Shown: positions 57,742 through 64,000 of the stretch, piece after piece
Numbering within the stretch: the first letter of the stretch is position 1
Layout: each line of letters opens with the position of its first letter
Assembly: GCA_964017235.1 (NCBI GenBank)
Contig: OZ024934.1
Coordinates: 79,450,706 to 79,514,705, forward strand
Length of the DNA stretch: 64,000 nt
Source of the DNA: Sabellastarte sp. h YS-2021
Taxonomy: Eukaryota; Annelida; Polychaeta; Sabellida; Sabellidae
Direction: 5' to 3'
Program-made: the position numbers and the translations under genes
Notes under the pieces: model-generated
The model's database searches: none
Seen by the model: only the letters and a program-made list of their open reading frames with translations
What the model was told of the DNA's origin: nothing

Positions 57742-58109
57742 TTAATAGTAGCTTTGGTCTTGAGATGGTGCTCCTAAATGAAGTAAGAACCTATTTGAAT
57801 AAAATGTATGAAATTCAATATAGAAAATTGTGTGATAACTGTAATTGTATAGTAAGGCTATAAAAAAGTAAATTAATGGATTATTTGTATTGCTGCTTAT
57901 GTTCATTGAAAATGAGTCAATGTTAAAAATGCTTTTATACCAAAATAGTTGTTAATTATGATGAAAGTGAACATGAGTTTATAATTTGCTGCTTGTGGCA
58001 GTTCTACTGTATAGGTTTATTAACTGAATGGTCAGCACGTTTTTGTGTTATTTAACTGTTTCTTATGTATATAGGTAATAATAACACTGTAAATTGTGAA
58101 TTTTCTAAA
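57742..58109. other. AT-rich stretch without recognisable gene
   Basis: Nothing recognised. Confidence 0.4.
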
Positions 58110-58117
58110 GTAAGTAT

Positions 58118-58479
58118 TAGGGTTGCAAACGGGTACTTGAGCCTTGATAGACGAGTCAATCTTTGCTCGGTTACTGGCGAGTTATTTGTATTATCGCCCA
58201 CATAATGAAACGCTTGTGTAAAATATGCTACATTTCAGCATTTCCTTCACATAATATCAATTAAAGTTGTTATTTTTGCTTGAAGATGTATAATTTACTC
58301 CATATTCTATAATATCTGGTCAAGTAGAAGACGTTTTTCTTCAAAAGTTTCGTTTGCGGAACCGATTGTTTACAGAAGACTTCTAATGGTAGATACTAAA
58401 TCTCGCAGTTACTCAAATTCGGGCCGGTTGTCAGAAGGCGAGTACTCGGTGCCATTCTTAAGCACCCGTCTCAACCCTA
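58118..58479. mobile_element. hAT-type MITE, 8-bp target duplication GTAAGTAT
   Basis: 362 bp with ends TAGGGTTGCAAACGGGTACTT and, inverted, TAGGGTTGAGACGGGTGCTT. Flanked by GTAAGTAT at 58,110-58,117 and 58,480-58,487. Subterminal regions repeat GAGTACTCG-like words. No transposase. Confidence 0.88.
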
Positions 58480-58487
58480 GTAAGTAT

Positions 58488-58881
58488 ATACCATAATTTC
58501 TGTAATAATCTCCTGTAGTTGATACATTTTAACAAAAAGGGCTGTCATCATAAAGAACAACAAAAATTTCAGTCCAGTTTAACTAAAGTTAAACCACTAA
58601 ACATATTATTCTTTCTTATATTTTCTGTCTTTCTTCAGGTGTGACAGGTGACAAATATGTTTAAGAAAATTGATAACAGAAGGTATTTTCCTGCATACTC
58701 CTATTTATGTACAACCACAGTGAAGACAAGAGCACTTGGAGAGAGCAAACCTCTGCCAAGGCACATAATAATAAGTAAATTGGACAAACCCGTTTTTTTC
58801 TGTATTGCAAGGAGATCCAGATCACTCTCAAAATTAAATGGGATCTAAGTTTGGACCAAAACCTGTCTCTTAATTATTATG
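58488..58881. other. Unassigned stretch with a fragment of family-1 sequence
   Basis: A 66-codon ORF (58,648-58,848) has no recognisable domain. Its last part, 'GATCCAGATCACTCTCAAAA', is the complement of the family-1 minisatellite core, so it is probably repeat-derived. Confidence 0.4.
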
Positions 58882-59355
58882 TCCACCCCCCTGGGGGGTG
58901 GATATATTATTTTTGCTTTTTCTGCCGTCCGGCGTCCGATGTCCGGCGTCACGCATGGTTTCCGCTCATTTAAAGGAAAAGTTTTAGAGCTATTGTCACC
59001 AAATTTGGTATGCAGGCTTATTGGGTCAGTAGCTTGCTTGGGATTGCTTTTGGCTGTTGTACCTCTTTTGCTTACTGAGTAATACTTAAGTACAGCTATT
59101 TTCAGTACCCATTGGTTTCCGTGCATTTAAGCCAAGATAATTAAAGATATTTTACTACAATTTTGAATACAAGATTGTTATGTCCATAGCTCGCTTGGTA
59201 TTGCATTTGGGACTGATAGCTTTGTCAGTACATGAGTAATAGCCATTTAGGTACTTCATTGTGTATTTTCAGTACTACTTTTGAGTAATTTGCTAATATC
59301 TCAGAAACCGTAAGAGATAGAGCGATTTGGACAGAATTTTTGACCTGTAGGGTAG
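58882..59355 (+). mobile_element. Minisatellite-bearing element, family 8
   Basis: Opens with a 10-bp-stem palindrome TCCACCCCCC-T-GGGGGGTGGA (58,882-58,902) and a CCGTCCGGCGTCCGATGTCC block. Two or three diverged units follow, with 'TCACCAAATTTGGTATGCAG' and, at the end, 'ATATCTCAGAAACCGTAAGA' plus 'GAATTTTTGACCTGTAGGGT' as in family 7. Cut off on the right by the DIRS element. Confidence 0.6.
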
Positions 59356-59751
59356 TAGGAAAGTATTTTATTGCGAAAAATACACTTACCATTTCCTGAC
59401 CATAGCTATTTGTTGGTGCCATCCAACTCACTGGCCAACGTTGAGAAACGTTTTATACTACCTTAAGAAGCCAGTGAGTGAGTGTGGAAGTAGGAAGCCC
59501 CCCAATGGTCATGTGACCACGCCAATAGGCGCCATTCATTGTTTTTGTTGGCCATCCTTGAGTGTGGATGTGTTTTGGAAATATTCGTTTTTTGTGGAAG
59601 TTTTGTGGATTTATTGTGGATTGTGTTTGTTCTGAGGTAAGGCATCTGTTTTAACAATGTCTACTCAGGATAAAGTTAAGAAAGGACAAAGGAAAAGTTC
59701 TTTTTGTGGCCATTTTATGGCAGATTGGGACGACCACCATTATTGTCCTAA

Positions 59752-61176
59752 ATGCAGAAAAAGAATAAGTCTTTAGAAGACAAGTTGGACAGGTTTTTTA
59801 CTCAATTTGCTTCTTTTTCTCAAAGATTGCAGAATTTAGAGCAGAAAGGGACTGAAACTGTCAGCAGTCGTAACTCTGGCAGGGACAGTTTACAGGTTGC
59901 TAAGCAACCGGTGGAGATTTCTAAAGCTTCGGCTTCTGCCAGTTCGTCTGTGCTTCCCGGTCGACTGGAGAGAAGGTCAGCCACTCTGACTAGGACAGAG
60001 TTTGAACAGCAAGCTTCGGCTTCTCACACTCATCAGGAAACCGGTTTGGTTTCTTCTAGGAAGAGGACTTTGTCTCAATCTTCTGATGAACCGGATCCGG
60101 ATGTGGAACAAGGTGAAATTACCTCTTTGGAGGATGATTCTCCAGCTTATTCTGAGACTTTAGAAACCATTAAAAAGTGGTTGGATCTGGAAGTCAAGGA
60201 TGTGGAATGCTTTGTACCTCCCTCAGTGTTTTCTGGAAGGGATCAGGTTAAAAAGTCTGCACAACAGTCAATGGCTTTGCCTCCGGCTCAACCTTTGGTA
60301 GAACTTTGGAAATATAAAGAGTTTTCAGCATTAGGAAGTAGTAGTGTGGATGACAATGATCCCCATCACCCTCCTTTGTCTAAAGGACAGTTTTTGTCTT
60401 TTCCAAAGCCTCAAATGCGCTTTTATCAAGTATCTCCTCAATCTTTTTCTCTAGCTGCTCCTAGGATTCAGGATGCTTTCAAGAATATTGCAGCTTCTCC
60501 CTATCAAGCTCCTACCTCAGTTGTCACTCCAATGAAACAGTACTTGGCTTGGGAATCAGTTTCTAGGGAGACTATTCAGATTTTGAATCATGTGTTTTGG
60601 TTTAAGTCTGCAATTGAAAAGTCTACAAATGAAATGTTTTCGGAGGTGTCTAAGATGAAGGAGTCAGTGGATCAAGAAGACATTCAACAAAGTATGAATT
60701 TCTTGCAAAATTGTCTTCATCTCCAGTCTACCACTATGGGGTGCTTGGGTAAGGCCCTGGATGATGTTTTGGATACTTCAATGTCTTTGGCTTCTAATAT
60801 GTTGCTGAATAGAAGGGACAATTTTCTCAAACTGTGTCATAGAGATGTGACAGATAAGGATATTGCTAGACTCAGAAATGCTTCTTTGACCAAGAAAGAA
60901 TTATTTAATTCTAAAGTGTTGTCTGAGGTTGAACAGAACTTCATCCAATGGAGTCAAATCAACCGGGAGCCGGCTTTCAAGAAACACAGAAGTGAATCTT
61001 ATGGTTCCCGAAATTTCGCAGATTCCAAGAAAGATCAGTCACAAAACAGGTACCAGAATGCTGCGTTTCAGAATTTTCGTCAGCAAAACAAGCAAGGTGA
61101 TCAGAACAAAAGACAGTCTGGTTCCTACAATTCTAACAGAGGCTCTGCCCGAGGGGGTAGGGGCAGGAGGAAGTGA
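59752..61176 (+). CDS. Gag-like protein of DIRS element D
   Basis: A 474-codon open frame. A short coiled-coil-like start ('LDRFFTQFASFSQRLQNLE') is followed by a Ser/Glu-rich linker and a conserved-looking central region ('FLSFPKPQMRFYQV', 'LNHVFWFKSAIEKSTNEMF'). A basic, Gln/Asn/Arg/Gly-rich tail ends 'RGSARGGRGRRK', probably binding nucleic acid. The upstream Cys/His cluster at about 59,705-59,750 belongs to the same gag region. The last 248 bases overlap the RT frame. Confidence 0.8.
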   Translation: MQKKNKSLEDKLDRFFTQFASFSQRLQNLEQKGTETVSSRNSGRDSLQVAKQPVEISKASASASSSVLPGRLERRSATLTRTEFEQQASASHTHQETGLVSSRKRTLSQSSDEPDPDVEQGEITSLEDDSPAYSETLETIKKWLDLEVKDVECFVPPSVFSGRDQVKKSAQQSMALPPAQPLVELWKYKEFSALGSSSVDDNDPHHPPLSKGQFLSFPKPQMRFYQVSPQSFSLAAPRIQDAFKNIAASPYQAPTSVVTPMKQYLAWESVSRETIQILNHVFWFKSAIEKSTNEMFSEVSKMKESVDQEDIQQSMNFLQNCLHLQSTTMGCLGKALDDVLDTSMSLASNMLLNRRDNFLKLCHRDVTDKDIARLRNASLTKKELFNSKVLSEVEQNFIQWSQINREPAFKKHRSESYGSRNFADSKKDQSQNRYQNAAFQNFRQQNKQGDQNKRQSGSYNSNRGSARGGRGRRK

Positions 61177-63238
61177 CTGCATGGAGGTAAGCACAAAGTT
61201 TCCTGGTTCCCGTTTACAAGGTTATTGGAAAGTATGGGAAAGTTTCAAGGTGCATCCGAGGGTAGTTCTTGTTCTGAAACAGGGCTATTGTCTTCCATTC
61301 AAAGAAAAACCACCTCTGACCCGGTTTCCGACCATCAAAAGCAGTTATTCGGCTCCAGTGAAGCAAAAAGCTTTGCTGGAGGCGGTTCAACAAATGGTTC
61401 AAAAAAGGGCAGTGGTTCCGGTTCAAAACAAGAACTCTCTCGGATTCTACAGTCGTTTGTTTCTGGTTCCAAAACCAGAAAACAAATGGCGACCAGTAAT
61501 AGATCTCAGTGTGGTAAATACATTCTTACATGTTCCCACTTTCAAAATGGAAACTGCAGAAGTCATTCGGGCTTCTCTTCAAGCAGGCGAGTGGGTGGCT
61601 TCCATAGATCTCACCGATGCTTATTTTCATGTACCCATACACCAAAAGTTTCAAAAGTATCTGCGCTTTCATGTACAGGGTCAGGCGTACCAGTTCAGAG
61701 CCCTACCCTTTGGGATTGCGACAGCTCCATTGGAGTTCACTCGAGTGGTGAAGGAGGTCAAGTTCATAGCTCTTTCACAAGGGGTTCGAATCCATCAGTA
61801 TTTGGACGATTGGCTGGTGAGGGCCAAAGATCCAGATTCTTGTGCTCGGGATGTTCAAAAATTGATCAGTCTAGTCGGAAAGTTGGGTTGGATTGTCAAT
61901 TTGAAAAAATCAGAACTCAATCCAACTCAGGATCTCGAGTTTCTGGGTTATCGGTTCAACCTTCGAGAAGGTTTGGTCTACCCAAATCAAAAGAAATTGG
62001 ACAAGCTCAAAATTTTGGCAGTTTCCATTTTGCAAGGTCACAACACTACTCCAAGGAAGCTCATGTCACTAATTGGGGTCATGGCTTCCATGGAGAAAAC
62101 AGTTCCTTTGGGTCGGATCCATATGAGACCGTTTCAGTGGTTTCTGAAGACCAACTGGCAGTTTCCCCAGTCATTGGACAAGGTGGTCCCAATTTCTCAG
62201 TTGATAAAGGACCATCTGGCTTGGTGGATGGATCCTCAAAACTTACTCAAGGGTTCGAATCTGCATCAGAAAGAACACAACATTCTGATGTTCACAGATG
62301 CATCAGAGAAGGGTTGGGGGGCTCACTTGAACAATTGTACTGTAAGTGGGTTCTGGCAGCCATCAGAAAAAGACTTCCATATCAATATTTTGGAACTGAA
62401 AGCTGTTTTTCTAGCTCTGAAACATTTTCAAGGACAATTAAGGCAAAAAATAGTGTTGGTTTCTTCAGACAACTCAACTGTGGTCTCCTATATCAACAAG
62501 GAAGGAGGCACTCACTCCTTCGAACTGTGTGCTTTGATGTGGAGAATTCTGGCTTGGTCCAATGCCAGGGAGATCCAGATCAGGGCCAGACATATTCCAG
62601 GGAATCTCAATGTGATAGCAGATTCCCTGTCCAGGAGGGACAAGGCCATTCAGACGGAGTGGTCTTTGCATCCTCAGGTCTTTCAAGGAATTTGCCAAGT
62701 TTGGCACAAGCCAATGGTGGATCTGTTTGCCACCAGCTTGAATGCCAAGCTTCCAACCTACGTATCTCCTGTCCCAGACAAAAAGGCCTGGCAGATAGAT
62801 GCATTGAACATCTCTTGGGAGGCTCTGGACGCCTATGCTTTTTGTCCAGTAGCCATCCTTCCTCAGTTAGTTCAGAAAATGATCACCTACAGGTGCAGAG
62901 TCATTGTGATAGCACCAGGGTGGCCGGGGATGCCTTGGTTTTGGGATCTGGTGGAATTGTCAGCCAAGGTTCCACTGAGGCTTCCTCAAGTGTACAATCT
63001 CCTGAAGCAACCCTTCAGTCTCAGATTCCACAAGAATCTGGAGTATCTGAACCTCCATGCTTGGTATCTGGACTCCTACAAGAAGGTCAAGGAGGATTCT
63101 CTGTTGAGGTGGCAGATAGAATTAAGGCACCTCAGAGAGAATCCTCAAGGCGAGTATATGATTCAAGGTGGGCCATATTTCAAAAGTGGGCCCAGGAGAA
63201 TCAGGTGGATGTCACAAAACCAACTATTCCTCAGATAG
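60929..63238 (+). CDS. Reverse transcriptase-RNase H of DIRS element D
   Basis: A 769-codon open frame. RT blocks: 'VIDLSVVNTFL', 'SIDLTDAYFHVPIH', 'LPFGIATAPLEFTRVVKEVK' and 'RIHQYLDDWLVRAKD' (YxDD-type site, about residue 295). RNase H follows: 'MFTDASEKGWGAHL', 'ILELKAVFLALKHF', 'VSSDNSTVVSYINKEGG' and 'NVIADSLSR'. After RNase H there is a DIRS-typical extension of about 200 residues ('WHKPMVDLFATSLNAKLP', 'VIAPGWPGMPWFWDL'), the region sometimes called a methyltransferase-like domain. It overlaps gag at its start and the recombinase frame along nearly its whole length. Confidence 0.92.
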   Translation: MNRTSSNGVKSTGSRLSRNTEVNLMVPEISQIPRKISHKTGTRMLRFRIFVSKTSKVIRTKDSLVPTILTEALPEGVGAGGSDCMEVSTKFPGSRLQGYWKVWESFKVHPRVVLVLKQGYCLPFKEKPPLTRFPTIKSSYSAPVKQKALLEAVQQMVQKRAVVPVQNKNSLGFYSRLFLVPKPENKWRPVIDLSVVNTFLHVPTFKMETAEVIRASLQAGEWVASIDLTDAYFHVPIHQKFQKYLRFHVQGQAYQFRALPFGIATAPLEFTRVVKEVKFIALSQGVRIHQYLDDWLVRAKDPDSCARDVQKLISLVGKLGWIVNLKKSELNPTQDLEFLGYRFNLREGLVYPNQKKLDKLKILAVSILQGHNTTPRKLMSLIGVMASMEKTVPLGRIHMRPFQWFLKTNWQFPQSLDKVVPISQLIKDHLAWWMDPQNLLKGSNLHQKEHNILMFTDASEKGWGAHLNNCTVSGFWQPSEKDFHINILELKAVFLALKHFQGQLRQKIVLVSSDNSTVVSYINKEGGTHSFELCALMWRILAWSNAREIQIRARHIPGNLNVIADSLSRRDKAIQTEWSLHPQVFQGICQVWHKPMVDLFATSLNAKLPTYVSPVPDKKAWQIDALNISWEALDAYAFCPVAILPQLVQKMITYRCRVIVIAPGWPGMPWFWDLVELSAKVPLRLPQVYNLLKQPFSLRFHKNLEYLNLHAWYLDSYKKVKEDSLLRWQIELRHLRENPQGEYMIQGGPYFKSGPRRIRWMSQNQLFLR

Positions 63239-64000
63239 CTGATTTTCTGAATCATCTTTTCACTGATAGGAACTTGAAACCTAGAACTATTGCTGGTTAT
63301 AGAACCTCAGTAGCAGATGGGTTAGGCTCTGCAGGTCAAATGGTTTCTCAAAGTTTGGATTTGAATCGTTTGATTGCTAGTTTTCATAGGGACAGACCTT
63401 CAGCAAATAGGTCTATTCCTAACTGGGACTTGTCCTTGGTCCTACTTGCCCTCACTCGGGCTCCTTTTGAACCTTTGGGTAAAGCTGATCTTAAGATTTT
63501 GACTTTTAAGACAGTTTTTCTGTTGGCTCTAGCATCTGGTAAAAGGCGTAGTGAGATTCATGCTTGGACTTTTGACTCCTTCAGTAGGAAAAGGGATTGG
63601 TCTCAGGTGACTTTTTCGCCTTCAACTGCTTTCATAGCTAAAAATCAGTTGGCTTCTGAGGGTCCTTTGGCTATTCAACCGGTAGTGATCCCTGCTTTGA
63701 AACCTACATTGGATCCTTCCTTGATTCAGGATAAGTCTCTTTGTCCAGTGAGAGCTTTGAGATATTATCTTGACAAAACAAAAGATCTCAGGAAAGGCAA
63801 GAAACTTCTTTTTGTAGCTATTAAGGAGGGCTACTCAAAAGATATCTCTAAGGCTACTATATCTTCTTGGATCAAACAGTCTATCATTTTGGCCTACCAA
63901 AAGTCTGATCAGGAGGTTCAAAATGTTTCCCAGGTCAAGGCACATGAGGTTAGAGCTTTGGCTGCCTCTTTGGCTTTTAAGGGAGGAGTTGCTCTAGATG
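61177..64000 (+). CDS. Tyrosine recombinase frame of DIRS element D, open through the whole RT gene, runs off the window
   Basis: The frame that follows the gag stop has no stop codon from 61,177 to the window end (about 941 codons; first ATG at 61,234). The recognisable recombinase begins near 63,090 ('VADRIKAPQRESSRRVYDSR'), continues through the N-terminal DNA-binding half ('TIAGYRTSVADGL'), the first catalytic Arg region ('LALASGKRRSEIHAW') and the 'KAHEVRALAAS' block with the catalytic Arg. The catalytic Tyr lies beyond the window. Upstream of 63,090 the same frame, overlapping RT, reads as Ser/Gly/Gln-rich sequence without a known domain. Confidence 0.8.
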   Translation, partial: MHGGKHKVSWFPFTRLLESMGKFQGASEGSSCSETGLLSSIQRKTTSDPVSDHQKQLFGSSEAKSFAGGGSTNGSKKGSGSGSKQELSRILQSFVSGSKTRKQMATSNRSQCGKYILTCSHFQNGNCRSHSGFSSSRRVGGFHRSHRCLFSCTHTPKVSKVSALSCTGSGVPVQSPTLWDCDSSIGVHSSGEGGQVHSSFTRGSNPSVFGRLAGEGQRSRFLCSGCSKIDQSSRKVGLDCQFEKIRTQSNSGSRVSGLSVQPSRRFGLPKSKEIGQAQNFGSFHFARSQHYSKEAHVTNWGHGFHGENSSFGSDPYETVSVVSEDQLAVSPVIGQGGPNFSVDKGPSGLVDGSSKLTQGFESASERTQHSDVHRCIREGLGGSLEQLYCKWVLAAIRKRLPYQYFGTESCFSSSETFSRTIKAKNSVGFFRQLNCGLLYQQGRRHSLLRTVCFDVENSGLVQCQGDPDQGQTYSRESQCDSRFPVQEGQGHSDGVVFASSGLSRNLPSLAQANGGSVCHQLECQASNLRISCPRQKGLADRCIEHLLGGSGRLCFLSSSHPSSVSSENDHLQVQSHCDSTRVAGDALVLGSGGIVSQGSTEASSSVQSPEATLQSQIPQESGVSEPPCLVSGLLQEGQGGFSVEVADRIKAPQRESSRRVYDSRWAIFQKWAQENQVDVTKPTIPQIADFLNHLFTDRNLKPRTIAGYRTSVADGLGSAGQMVSQSLDLNRLIASFHRDRPSANRSIPNWDLSLVLLALTRAPFEPLGKADLKILTFKTVFLLALASGKRRSEIHAWTFDSFSRKRDWSQVTFSPSTAFIAKNQLASEGPLAIQPVVIPALKPTLDPSLIQDKSLCPVRALRYYLDKTKDLRKGKKLLFVAIKEGYSKDISKATISSWIKQSIILAYQKSDQEVQNVSQVKAHEVRALAASLAFKGGVALD

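Larger units (their letters stand above)
59355..64000 (+). mobile_element. DIRS-type retrotransposon (D), apparently whole as far as the window goes
   Basis: A terminal region of about 300 bp (59,355-59,650) contains an inverted CACTGGC/GCCAGTG pair. Then come gag (from about 59,659, with the Cys/His cluster 'CGHFMADWDDHHYC'), RT-RNase H and a tyrosine recombinase that runs off the window. The main frames are open, with at most about one break in the gag region. It is much younger than copies A, C and E and from a separate lineage, since its protein sequence is clearly different. The right end lies outside the window. Confidence 0.87.

Noticed and set aside
58648-58848. 66-codon ORF with a possible acceptor upstream
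   Set aside because: Its last part is the complement of the family-1 minisatellite core and it shows no homology I can recognise.

Overview
The window looks like animal nuclear DNA, most likely from a lophotrochozoan and probably a bivalve-type mollusc. It is AT-rich and has long introns. It carries many kinds of tyrosine-recombinase retrotransposon (DIRS and Ngaro type), and minisatellite-filled rolling-circle-like elements are everywhere. The species is inference; the sequence does not name it. Only one host gene is convincing: the 3' part of a ZIP metal-ion transporter of the SLC39A8/SLC39A14 type. Its five exons lie on the + strand between 40,229 and 52,650, joined by phase-matched GT-AG introns, and its upstream exons lie outside the window or are not recognisable in it.

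Layout. 1-1,788: tail of a minisatellite element ending in a hairpin plus CTAG. 1,789-5,335: old DIRS copy. 5,349-17,078: element built of a 133-bp satellite, split at 8,310-15,270 by a young, nearly complete Ngaro-type element on the minus strand with all four split direct repeats. 17,122-20,690: DIRS terminal piece, plain AT-rich DNA and a hAT-type MITE. 20,690-28,037: decayed DIRS copy that has received a 3.7-kb TIR transposon, which holds a minisatellite element, which holds a hAT MITE. 28,038-36,330: inverted DIRS scrap, another old DIRS copy, two copies of a third minisatellite element, and a DIRS 5' fragment. 36,880-38,240: further minisatellite elements. 40,229-52,650: the ZIP gene, whose introns hold a SINE, a minisatellite element, nested TIR transposons, hAT MITEs and a second copy of the first minisatellite element. 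52,727-57,741: foldback DIRS terminus, quiet AT-rich DNA, and a compound satellite block. 58,118-59,355: hAT MITE and another minisatellite element. 59,355-64,000: a DIRS element that looks whole as far as the window shows, running off the end.

Two themes stand out. First, the minisatellite elements share one plan: a 5' palindrome, a GC-rich or low-complexity block, tandem units of roughly 130-175 bp, a second copy of one palindrome arm, and a terminal hairpin often followed by CTAG. Several unrelated families carry a related core word in each unit. Second, the tyrosine-recombinase elements show their integration chemistry in the sequence. The Ngaro insertion has a readable empty site and no target duplication, an unusual set of four bulged hairpins lies between two of its repeats, and the DIRS element at the right end keeps a second reading frame open across its whole RT-RNase H gene.
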